Source of the DNA: Lethocerus indicus
Lineage: Eukaryota; Arthropoda; Insecta; Hemiptera; Belostomatidae
Direction: 5' to 3'
NCBI GenBank assembly: GCA_019843655.1
Contig: JACDQD010000104.1
Location: forward strand, 8,060,001 to 8,124,000
DNA length: 64,000 bases
Part shown: in pieces, positions 36,744 to 49,024 of the stretch
Position numbering within the stretch: the stretch's first letter is position 1
Layout: every line of letters starts with the position of its first letter
The notes under the pieces: generated by a model
Seen by the model: only the letters and a program-made list of their open reading frames with translations
What the model was told of the DNA's origin: nothing
Databases searched by the model: none
Translations under genes and position numbers: made by a program

Positions 36744-37274
36744 GAAAAGCAGACAACACCCGAGAGAATTATTATAAGTAATTATTTTAAATGATGACGT
36801 TATACAAAAAAAAAATGATCTGCGACATACCCCTCCTTTCTCGAACTGTCCCAAACTGCGAAAATATGCACTAGGGTTGTTAGCGGTGTGGTCACAATTT
36901 CAGCGTACAACTTCAGATTGTAATTCTTGAAAATTACACCGAAATTCGTACCGAATCACGGGTCCGAACAAAATGATTCAAGAAGAAATTGTAGGTCGTG
37001 CTGCACTAATGAAAAAAGAAAGGGATAAGAAGTTCGACTACACACTGCGAATGGCACAGCGGTAACAGCGAGGAAGATAAAACCGATATCAGATAAAGGT
37101 TATTCGAACGTTGAGTTTTTTTTCCTATCCTCGAGCCGTATTCAACAACAGATTAAACAGCCCAACAACAATGGCTACTTTTTGCTTGCTATTTTTTGCC
37201 CACCGGCGGTGGGCAGAGGTCGTAGCGTTAACAATCTAATTACTGTTGTTAAACGAGCGAAGGAAGAAGCTGCC

Positions 37275-37310
37275 TTGAAGATGGAACCGGCAACAGTAAC
37301 GAAACGTCGG
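37275..37310 (+). repeat. TTGAAGA...GAAACGTC element
   Basis: This is the second copy of the same motif family: GATGGAACCGGCAACAGTAA, then CGAAACGTCGG. The CTGATGA part has decayed to TTGAAGA. Confidence 0.45.
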
Positions 37311-37722
37311 GCGCAGAAAGCAGGCGTAGAAAAAATCCTTACAGCGGAACTCGCTCAGAACAGAGATAAAATCCATGACTAGCGGGGTCGACCATTAAAT
37401 TCTAACTCCATAATCTAATTCCTTCTGGTCTGGAAGCATCCTGTTTGGGCCTTCCAACGTGGAATATTTTAGTGCCGGATGCGAGTACGCTGAGAGAAAG
37501 TCATACTAATTTCAACCGCCGGCGGACGTCGCCATAAAAATCCTTTATAACCGCCATAAAATATCAAAGCGATGTCCGGAGAAACAAAGCTTGAATAAAG
37601 AATTTTGTTCTATCCGAATCAAGACAAAACGGTTGCCAAGGCCCAACTGTTGCCAAATAAATTATATTAAACTGATGGAATAACAATTTGAATAAATTAT
37701 TGAGGTTAACGCCAAGGCTTAA

Positions 37723-37904
37723 CCCTCTATGGGCCAGCGTAACTTTCAGATCACATTTCAATTTATCGATATTTTACCAAATAATTATAGCTTTTTTCGT
37801 GGGCTGGCCCATAAATCTTAATCCTATAAAGTTGTTTATAATTGCTGATTTTTGGTTCCCCCCAATTTTTTTGGATTTAAAATAAAAATTCGGCCCCTAG
37901 TGGG
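37723..37904. mobile_element. piggyBac-like MITE (182 bp) with TTAA duplications
   Basis: The ends are CCCTCTATGGGCC and the complement of CCCACTAGGGGCC, an inverted repeat matching at 11 of 13 positions. TTAA flanks both ends directly (37719-37722 and 37905-37908), the target duplication of the piggyBac superfamily. The interior is AT-rich with no coding capacity, so it is non-autonomous. Confidence 0.8.
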
Positions 37905-40900
37905 TTAAATTGTAACTAACTTCCTCTGAAATACTGCTTTTCCAGCAGGCTTTGTGGAAAAAGTTGAAATCATCAAACCGATAGAATGCTTCAGAATGCT
38001 ATTTCGCGATACATCTTCAAAAAGCGACGGAAAAGCGCTTGAGCGGTCCAAGTCATACAGAATATGTGTGTCACGCGTGCAACCGGTTTTTAGTACAATA
38101 GCTATAACAGCATTTCCAAAGATTTAAAAGCGTTAATGATGTTACGAACCGGGTCCCATATTCGCGTAATGTTACCTAACGTAATTACCGGGCGAGCGTT
38201 GCTCCTCTGCATAACAATTTTAATTTATTTATTTATTTATACACGCGTCCCAGAATTGAATTGAATAGGGGATCCTCTCGCTCTGATTCCCCGTTCCGAT
38301 TCTGTAACTGTTATCTTTCAGTCTCGGTATTGCCGGACACATAAAGTAGCAATGAAATAACTCTATTGTCATCTGTTCTTGAAGATAATAAAGATCAGAG
38401 TCTCTTCGTTTATAACTAACCGGTTTATCTCTGTTTTTATTCGGATCAAACCGCGTAAAATAGTTCGAAACAATAAATCACGACCAATCTCTAAAATAAT
38501 AACATAACGCTGTTATACAGTCTATCACAAAACGCAGTTATTCCAAATAATGTTATTGCATATTCGGTTTCAGATAAGGGTCGGATGCAAGTGGAAGAAG
38601 AAAGTGATCCGAAATGTCATCCGTAGAAATCTAATGGGCGGGTATTAGGGATTCCATCCTGAGTAAAATGTCAATCCTGTACGGGAAAGTCCAGGAGAAT
38701 TTTTACACGGGGAGAAAACGCGAACTGAATGTTTTAGCCGCGTTCTTATATCCGTCTATATATCATCGATGAAATTAATTAACTTCTTGAAAAACATTAA
38801 CAAGACAAAAAAATGATTGTTCGATCTAACTCTCTACGAACCTTTTAATAAATGATACTATATAAAATTCGGAAAAACCACACAAAGGTTGGTCATCGGG
38901 TGCAATATTTCATTCAATATTACTACATTATAATGTAATCGGATAGATTCGTACTTAATCAAGCGCGTTAAGTCTGTAATTGGAGTTGTACGCATGTTTC
39001 AACATTTGCGAATACGGAGTTATTGCGACACTCTTACGCGACATGTTACGTCGGGGAGGGCATAACGTCCTCGTCCGGGCTTAGCACGCGATAAAGTTTT
39101 TTTTTTTCTCCTTCCTACTCGGATTGCGCAATCCGGAAAAGATACTCCCCCGAGTAACACGGCGCCGAGCTGATACTTCACCCGAAGTTGGGCAATTAAG
39201 TACTCCATATCGGAGTAACCGCCCGACGACGCCGCTACGATGAATCGAGTTCAAACGAAAAAGCCGCCATTCAAATGCGACCCTTGAGTCGGGACCGATC
39301 TCCAGAAAGATCCGAAAGGGGGTTTTCTTTTTGGGCGTTCTCAATTTTTCCAAGACGTCTTTTCAGACTACTGAGTCACGGCCGCCCTCTCGCCCATTCT
39401 GTACACTTAGAAAGTACAACTTTCTTCACTCCGCTTCAATAGCGCAAAGGATTATTCTGTAACGCCGACTTTCTCTATCTCTCTCGCGTTTTCTAAAAGA
39501 ATCACAACAGTCACGCGACAGTCTCGACTGCTAAAGATGCTGACACTCAAAACCTATAATCGTCCTCGATTCATCGCCACTTCAACAGCCGCACTAAACT
39601 TGAAATGGCGCCATTACAATTGAGGAGAAATTTTCTCAATCCTGTCAACAGTAAAAATTACCTAGTTCCGGGAGAAAATAAATGAAATGAAAACGAGATT
39701 TGTCACTAAAATAGTGAAACACTTAAAACTATACTTGTATCAACTATAGATTACTATTAATAATATGTCCAAAACAGACAGCAACAAATTCTAAAACGAG
39801 GTTTTTATTTTAAAAAAATTTAAATTATCGTTTTCTACAAAATGAAAGTCGCAGAACAGCAGAGTATCATTATAATGTATATACATCTCATGCAATGAAA
39901 TGCTAAGAATGAAATTCTCTTTACTTTATCATTTCTGTTCAAAATAGTGCCGTGGACATAATGCTTGTAAAAATTTATTTTAGCTAGAATACACAAATTT
40001 TATATCGCTACGATGCAAATATTATTCGAGGTATTGACTCAATCAAGTGTTCAGTTAGTAAATAATACTGTAAAACTTATAGGCGATTCTGCGATCTGTT
40101 CTACATTTGGTACACTCGGTTCCGGTGGAGTCATCTTCGGCATGAAATTACATTTCTGACGGTGAAAGTGAGCAATAGGTAAAAGTGAGGTGCCGTAATT
40201 GGGGGGCTAAGTAAGCCCCCTCCCGCCCTCCCTTGAAAAATACCGTAAACGTAAAAATTACAGCGGTGGAAGAGCGAAAGATTTCAGATGTTATTCGCCT
40301 AATGACATGACTTTGGCATGTCCACAGTCTTGGCAAGGCCCAAACCAACAGCACTAACGAGACGTCGTTCTATCTGAATGCAACCGGCGACAACACAAGA
40401 ATCATTAACCCACTTGGATTTTACAGAAATAAAAAGAAAATGTGTCGCATAATCAATAGATAACGATAAAATGGCGAAGGCCTAAACAGCGAGCACATTT
40501 TTCGCGATATGTAATATTATTTTATTATAAAAATTGTTCCGACAAAGCTACATTCCCAATGGATTCATTGCAACAGTACAGCGGAAAATCGAATTAAAAT
40601 TACCCGAAAAATAAATGAAATACGGCGTAAATATTTAGTTACTGATAAATAATACGGACGTTTCCTTCATAATAAAAAAAACCTCCAGGAACAGAACACA
40701 ATTTTTTTTGACAGTTATATCGTTACGAGAGATAAAAATAAAATGAACGAGCAGACAACGAAACGATAACATTTAGTAATATTTTGGACAACCACCTGAA
40801 CTGAATGCGGCCCAATTGTGCGTAGAACCAAATCAATTTTACTGTATTTTAAAATACATAAAATCTATTTTCATTAACTTATTTATAGAGGGTAAATATG

Positions 40901-42559
40901 TAAAACTAATTCTATTGGAAAATTGTCACGCGAATGTCTTTTCGTGATTGACCCAAAATTGACTCTTCGTGTACGCAACGTCCCGCATTCTAATTGGCGA
41001 TATACAGGAAATGCCTCGAACTTTGACACTCTAATTACAATATTAAACGTGGAATAAGTAGCAAAAGGGAGAGAACCCATTGTCCTTGCGGGGAACCAGC
41101 GGCGCTCTAAACTCACTGACACATAAAAACAGAGGACAATTTAATACCTTATTGACTTTTAAATTTCCTGGTTATGACCTATTCAAATTCCTGACCGTGA
41201 TTGAGAAAACAGTAAACAATTGAACAGTGGAGCATTTTCCAATGATTTTCAATTTTACGAAGCTAAAGTTTTAGAGTATCTGAGAATATCTGGGTTTTCC
41301 TATTTTCATCAAACATAATAAAACTTAATAAAAGAATATTTTTAATTTTTTATCCCCCACCAATAGCAGTTAGTTTTTACTTTTGAAGTGCTGCAATGAG
41401 ACCGACTACTGCAATGATTGAACTTCGGGAAGAGCCCAAAACACATTTCGGCAGATAGGGGTCTTTGAAACCGGTTAATATCGTGAACTTTTTAATCTTT
41501 TCGTGTGATTCAAAGCGAGGTCTACTCGTCAACTTCCAATTCTGGGGGCACTGGATCGGACAAAAACCCGAGGCCACCGTTGCCAAGAGGCACATGACAG
41601 TAGTTATAGATTTTTTTTTTCAGTTTCGATCGGCTTTCCCCTATTTTCACGAAAATTGGATCTCCGAATCCGTGTGCAATTCGAGCCCCAGCGTCTCGGG
41701 TTCGATTCTAGGTCAACGTTTCTTCGAGTTGTGGACCCACCCCCTCCCACCATCCACCCTCCTCCCATCAGCACGCGAAGTGAAAGTTACCTCGCTCAAT
41801 TGTACGCGGCAAGAGTTCCCCGGACAAGAAAACTCTGTAGGGAAAATATAAATCGTCCGAAAAATGATATTTTTCGTAATACGGGAAAAGCCTAAAAAAC
41901 AGACCACTATCTGGAATTGGTAAAATCCGGACTTCGAATATTACTATTAAATATCCTCATGGTGAGGATCGAAAATATTTCAGAAGCTTCGTGGGAGCGT
42001 CGCGCTGACGAGAGTTCAGAATGTTAAAATTAAGATGACGATTTTTCGGGAGGAATCTCGTCGCTGTTAGGAGATTCTGTCTCACCTCTCTTACCACTAA
42101 ACGCACTAGACTGGCCCGTTATTACATCAAAATATATTGAATCGTTTAAAAAACAACTATAATGGTACGGATAGTGTGTCCCAGATTTACTGTTTTCAAC
42201 AGACATGAACAAAAATCAGACGAAGTGCACGAACAAGAGGAAAACCACTGGAACATAACGGGAAGATAAAATCTGGCACCGAAACTCACCCAAGTCGAGT
42301 GAGCGCAACAATCGACGACACTATCTTCGAGCTTATAATTAATAACAAGGATTCAATTTTCTCAACTAGTTTTATAACATTTTTCAAACATTTTTCAAAA
42401 TCTGCGTCTAGAAACAGTTGGAAGGCGTAGATGGAGATAATATTTGGAAGTTTGGTGTTAAGAATACGTTATTACAAATACAAATACAAATTATATTTCT
42501 ATTATAATTATTTCTTGATGCATATTATCTCTAAAGTATTAAAAAAAATTTCCAACAAG

Positions 42560-42848
42560 TTTAAAATACCTGTTGTGTGGTCTGCCAGGGTTTGGAATAC
42601 CGTAGATTTCGTGTGTTTCGTGTTGGTCTTCTGCTAGACAGGTTCGGCAGCTCGCCATCTTCAGTAGCCGTGTTAGTCACTTTGCAGGTTTTTGGGGCAG
42701 TACAAGCGACAGCGGCAGTGCAGTGAGGATGACCAAAAAACGTCCAAAGTGACTAACACCGCTAGTGAAGGTGGCGAGCAGCCGAAACCGGTCTAGGCAA
42801 AAGACCAAACCGGCGAGAAGGGAGAGAGGAACACACGAAATCTACGGT
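42560..42848. mobile_element. Foldback MITE, near-complete reference copy
   Basis: The left half starts TTTAAAATACCTGTTGTGTGG and CCGTAGATTTCGTGTG; the right half returns as CACACGAAATCTACGG. Inside, both arms repeat the block with CCATCTTCAGTAG and GTGTTAGTCAC, meeting around a CAGTGAGGATG centre. The right arm ends at ACGGT and has lost the outermost ~40 bp. There is no coding capacity. Confidence 0.85.
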
Positions 42849-44033
42849 TAAAAGTGTATTCTTTAAGCGTTCAAAAGTTCGCGCAGAAAGAAACGCAGCG
42901 AATCCAATACGCGTATCTTCTTCGATCTCGAAAAAAGAAAACAGAGTAATTTGTTCGGGGGAAAGTTTATACATATGACCGATTGTACGGCGTGAATAGG
43001 CATTTTCCTTTGTTATGCTGCGGGGAAAGCGGAGAAAGAACGGGTAATAAAACGATTGGACAGGTTGGACATGGAGAGGACAGGCCCCGCAGAACACTGT
43101 CCTTCCCGGCTGGTGGCCACCACCGATTACCGGTTCACCTAGGCACAAATGGAAATTCGGTTCAATGTCATGATCCGTTCACTAGACAACCAATGAAATA
43201 TTTACGCGCGACTACTAATATTTATATACAAATTTTTCTCGAAAATCAACATCCTCTCGCGAATCGAGGAAGAGCAATTTATGTTTCTGGTAAATCGATG
43301 CTCCACCCGAAATGTGATCTACCAAAAATATGACGAAGCTTTTTACATCTATTTATCGGAAATATTACGACATTGAAAAGAGTGTTCAGCGATAAACAAC
43401 TTTCTAAAAAGTTGGACAGAGCACATGTTTTAATGTACAAACTCCTTTTATAGTACACACTGGAAGATACCCCATTTTTGTTGTTATAGTTGTTTTCTTT
43501 AGAGTATAATTTATAGAACCACGTGGCTGTCGAATCAACAATGTTTAATGAGTTTATATTTACACTGCGGAACTAATTTTTGTTGTGTTCAGTAACTCTA
43601 GTTCTAGTTCAGTTCCTCTTTTTTTATGGGACAGGTTCAAACAATCCGCTATCGGCGATGCTAATCGGTAAAGAACGAAACGAACCAATTACTTATCCGG
43701 GGGTCAAAACGTCTATTGCAATTTCCACTACAAGATTGAAGACTGCTTTTTCAGTATACTATTTCTTTACCCCTTTTTCAAGGATTCTGACATTAAATTA
43801 TCGTAACATTAAATAGTAATAAAATGTTTATTAACGGAATTTGGTGCCTACTTCCCGAATCAATAATTCTGCTCTATACGGATGTATCGATTTTCATACT
43901 ATTCCGAGGGAAACTCTAGTAAAATAGGGATATGCCTTTGTCCTTGCTAGTTTTGTCGTTGAGGTCTTTTTTTTCCGCGCTCGGTCTCGGTCCAGCGGCC
44001 CATTCTTCACCCAGTCATCGACCCTCCGAAGAT

Positions 44034-44066
44034 CCCTCCTCCTCCTCCTCCTCCTCCTCCTCCTCC
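44034..44066 (+). repeat. CCT trinucleotide repeat
   Basis: Eleven uninterrupted CCT units. Confidence 0.97.
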
Positions 44067-47000
44067 ATTAGTCACCGTTAAAACTGACCGTTTCCACACG
44101 AGCGGAGCTCCTGTTTTTGCCGAGCAGTGCGGACGACCTGGCTCTCTATATAAATCATCCCTTTTGTCCCACGACCGCCGCCATTGTCCAATTCCGGGCA
44201 CTTCCACGATTAGGGAAAGAAGAACGACAGAGGGAGATAGAGAAAAAACTCAGGCTGTTTTTCATTTTGGGACTTCAACAATCGATTCCACGCTTTCCCA
44301 GTTCCCTTTCTGCAAATCACTCCCTCGAACAGGGACAATACAACTGTAGACTGGGCCGGACATTTCCTCCTGAGGCGGCGTTCGGGGAATTTCAGGAAGG
44401 TGAGACAGCTCAGGGGAGAGCTGTCTGATCGAAGTGCAACGAGTAATTGGATAGTTTCGAACGGAATCATTTTATATCGCGCTCATACATGAACGAACGG
44501 GACTTGATAATAAACGGCGATTTATGAACACGCTTCTGTCCAATTCTTCCAAATTTTATTCACCTCAAAAGAAAACGAATCCATAATGAACGCTAAATGT
44601 GCCCTCTTTTGGAAGGACGAAACACATGCAAATATTTTATAATTATCGATTTATTATGTTTAATCGAAATTTTATTGGCGATGAAGTTGTGCGTCATCGA
44701 TACACGCAAAGGACAGTTTTATTTATTTGGTTAATGCTCTTCCTCGTTTCCCGAGCAAAGCACACTATTATCATTGTCCCGCATGAAATGGACGTGAAGA
44801 TACCTCATCTTATATAGAGATTCACGATCTGGATAATCCTCAACTTAAGAAAATTTCTCAAGAAGAAATTTTAATTCCCCGATTGTGCCGAGCGTCTGGC
44901 GAATGGCGGAGTGAATTTTCACTCAGAAGGACCGCGCCTTTTCTTTCGCCCCATTGTTCAGCTCCCAATAACGCGGGGAATTATCGTTTGTTCGAAAAAT
45001 AGAAAGTTAGAAAATAAAAAAAAAACATAAGATTTGGAAAAGGAACCGGGCGCGCTGATAATGGAAAGCTGTCGTAAGAAACCGGGCGTTTTTAGAACGA
45101 CGAAACCGCAGACCAGAAACAATGCCTACGGCAGGAATCAGAAATGAGGCGTACAGAACAGTTTTTTCTAGACCGATATTTATACGTCATAACTGTGGAA
45201 AAATACGCGATTAAGGTTTGGACAGTTTGGACGAAAGGACGTCAGCGATGAATAGTAAATAATGTAAACAGGGCGTTTTACTTGTTTGACATCACGATTG
45301 CAATCGGCAATTACTTATTCAGATATTTACTACCGTAATTATCGTAAAATTAAAGATAACTCGTACAAGTGACGTCCGCCAGTTGTTACTGCCAATTCTA
45401 ATTTTGCAATCGCTGCACTTCAGACGTTAAATCACTACGTCAATAACTCTAGAGTTCAGAAAATATGACTAATTACCGATTTTAACTAACCGAGAGAAGA
45501 ATCGAATTTAGACTTTTGCTAAACCGGTCTCGGATTTTGGCCCGTACCATTGTTTTTATAGACAATCTTTTCATGGATTGTCGAATTAATAAATTATAAT
45601 ATATAACTATTTAGATAATGGTTACGGAATTGCTTCGTAAAAAGACTCGACTGGGAATTTGAAAAACTCCTAACAAAGACGAAACTCTGACAAGGTTATG
45701 CTCCAGACAATATTTACAGAACATGATAAAGTGGTATACAACCACCATTACTTCAGTGCTGCGGTAGGAACCTATTTCAGATTTTAAAGTATTAAAAATT
45801 AGTATCGGTAACATTTAAAAGCCTACAAAACGGTCAAGGACTTTGATATTGAAGAACGGTCACGTAGGGGTTTGAGTTCATTGAATCCCGAAGCCCAGGT
45901 GACTTGATGTAAGTAAGTCTTTAGCTAAGCTCCATTTCGCAAGAGAGCCCATAAAGGCAATAAACCATCTCGGGCTGATGACCGCGTTAAACGGCGCGTT
46001 CTCAATTAGAAAATAAAGTTCGATTCCGGTATCTTCACATCTTCAGGAGTCATCCACCCTTAAAGGCGAATCACAAGACCGGGACAGTGCGCATTATAAA
46101 CATCTTTAGCCAGAAAAACGAATCACCTTGACTTAGAGGTAAACAGCTAACGAAAAGACAGACAATTAGGCAACCGTCCAACAGTTTATCGAAGCAATGT
46201 CGAAGTAGGTGACCCAATAATAGTAATTGATTTTTTTTTATTTATCCCACCAATAATTTTAATATAAATACAATAAATAACAAATTAATTTCACTTCCAC
46301 AAATTACAAAGCGTAGACGAATTTATACGGCATTAATGCCTTACGCCACGAAGGACACCTGTTGCCAATAACTGAATTTTAGAAGGCTTATATAACAGCA
46401 TACTAAATATTCTGTTAATTCGGCCGATTTCATATTATTAAAAATAAAACAAGAATCTAAGCATTCAGACTATTTCCCCCTTACACACCTCCATGTACCG
46501 AATACGCGTCAATTGAGCGCCCGTTGGGATTCTCGATTCTCCGGAATTTCTTGTATTTCCAGGAATAATGGGAAAAGGGGACACCCGGAGGTTGCAACAC
46601 GTTTCCTCGGCATTGTTGGACGCCCCAGGCTTTTGCCGGGAAACACAGCGGGAACAGATGCGGGGTCCCGGCGTGGGGCACGTTTCACAGGACATTGGGG
46701 ACGCGAGGATTTCACCGGGGATTTATTATTTGTTTCCTTTCATACAGCTTATATCTAGTTAGCAAGTAACATTATCATAAGTCCAAGCATAAAGCCACAA
46801 GCACTTGATACAGAATCACACGACTTGTAAATATAACAAGAGTTTAAATTGTCTTTTTTCTTTTTATTTTAACTAAAATTTTTATAATTATATTACTAGA
46901 CGATAGAAGGTCTCACTGTGTGAAGGTTAATTTGACTGTAATTATAATATGAACAGTTTGTAGATAATTCACGATACCGTAATAATACGGTATATTGTTA

Positions 47001-48827
47001 ATACGGTTTATCTAATTTGCATTCGGTTGGACTAAAATTCAGAAGCGCAGAGTTTCTCGTAACATACACATATGTTATCACTAATCATCCGTTGTCTTCA
47101 ATGATTTCTAATGTATTCTTAATAAGATTCAACGTTCAACGCCCGGGTCATAACTTGACTGGATGGCCAGTTTATTCAAGGACCAAATAAGAAACTGTTG
47201 TCGATGTGCAAAAAATAAAGAGCGAATTCGCCGGCTAAAAAAACCTTAAACGATTTTTACAAACCGATAGATACCTTGACCCTGCGAAAACCCGGGGGCG
47301 AATAGAAGGAAACTACGAAGTCTGAACGTAATCGCTGAAAAAAATATATGGACGATGCGACCACTGGAACCGATTGCTTTTCAAGGTCTATAATCTAGAC
47401 AGCGTCCACAAACCAACTGTCCCCAACTATAGTTAATCCACAAAACTAGACATAGTTTTTAATTCTAATTTATTCTTTTGAACTTTACTTCAGTGAAGAA
47501 TCAATCGACATCAGTGCCATGCAACTGCTTTTAGAATGGACAAATTTCGTTGTTCCGTCTGCATTATTAGTTTAGTAGTAAGTACTATATTGTCGAGTTG
47601 TTTTAATATATATATTTGTTTGTATAAATTATAAATTTTTTAGCGAATTAAATTTTTAATAAGAAAATAAATGTACAGTAATATTACAGGAACGTTTCGC
47701 CAATTTATTCCAATAGAATCGAACGAGGCGAAATGGACTCAATGAGACTACAATTTGCTAGTCTGGAGAGCAAACAGCCTCTACAATTTAGTAATAAAAC
47801 AAGCCGAAAGAAATATACCAAACAACCTCGTCAATCCTTTATTCGCGTACCTAATATCATCGCTAAATATTCTTAACGAGACAGATAAATCGTAACGATA
47901 AAACAAGAACAATCGACAAAAGCAATTTTTTTTATTTATACTTGCTCTTTGTTTCTTTAGATATATGTCATTAATTAATAAGCGTTAATACTTGAGGTTT
48001 AAACGCTCGATATTTCATTACGAGTATCATATTTTAAGTATATTAAGTATCCGTGAAGTCCCATCCCGAAGTTGATTTCGAGTGTAAACTTGGCGGCAGT
48101 TTCCTGTCTCATGAAAGGCACTATACAACCCACTTCCTGACTGGATGGCGATTCTGTACGGCGTACAACCTACTGGACCGTAAAAACGCGTACAAAAAAA
48201 AATATCTAGACCACGCGAATCGTGTCGGACAAATCTTGAGCGGTAGAAAGCCGCAAAACCTGTTTTCAGTTGCCATGAAAACCAAGCGCGTAGTGGGGAC
48301 ATTGCAATGAGACGTTCCTCTTAATCTATGCTTTAAATGTCTTCCGCTGCGATATAACAAATGCCGCGGACATTGAACTTATTCCGTATATTCGGAATAA
48401 AATTCGACATAATCAACGAGAACATTGATATACACTTGTTATACATACTGTCCAAACTGGTTCCCCACACTATAACAGGCTCCAGACAACTTTTTCGTAA
48501 TTATCCCGAACTGCCTAGATTTTGAGAGAATTATCACATATATTGAATCTTGTAAAGAAAAAATAAAAATTTTATACTAAATATAACTTATAATTTTTAT
48601 AAATATAAATACTAATTTCATCCGGCCATCGGACTGCAGTGTAGCCAACGTAAAAATTCCTAGTTAATTCTCTTATTTTTTTTATTTCAATATATTTTCA
48701 ATATATCACGGGGACTATATCAAATAGGAAGGCTTCTCGATTTAGCAACCTAAGCGCGATTCTTTTTTTATTTCACAATTGTATAAAACAATGCAGAAGT
48801 AACACTAGTACAGAAATCTAGTGGCTT

Positions 48828-49024
48828 CCCCCGTTTTAATTTTTATTTAATTCGTATATTTAAATCACGTGGACACTTTCTTTTCTGGCGTCCTTATGGA
48901 ACGTGTGCGGTGTTGGGACTGTGTAGTTTGAATCAAGGGATTAGGATGATGTGTAATTCGGGAATTTATTTCTCTTTCGTATGGCAAGGTGGCGGACAAA
49001 CGGGAAATCAGGATCTGTAGGATA
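48828..49024 (+). repeat. Dispersed repeat of unknown type, copy 1
   Basis: It shares GTGGCTTCCCCCGTTTTAAT and, ~150 bp later, GGCGGACAAACGGGA and GATCTGTA with 56392-56530. Confidence 0.5.

Noticed and set aside
41680..41715. tRNA-like B-box (GGTTCGATTC)
   Set aside because: No A-box or cloverleaf upstream and no poly-A or poly-T ending to support a SINE.
41465..41851. 128-codon open frame on plus
   Set aside because: No family motif and no paired splice signals; the codon composition looks non-coding.
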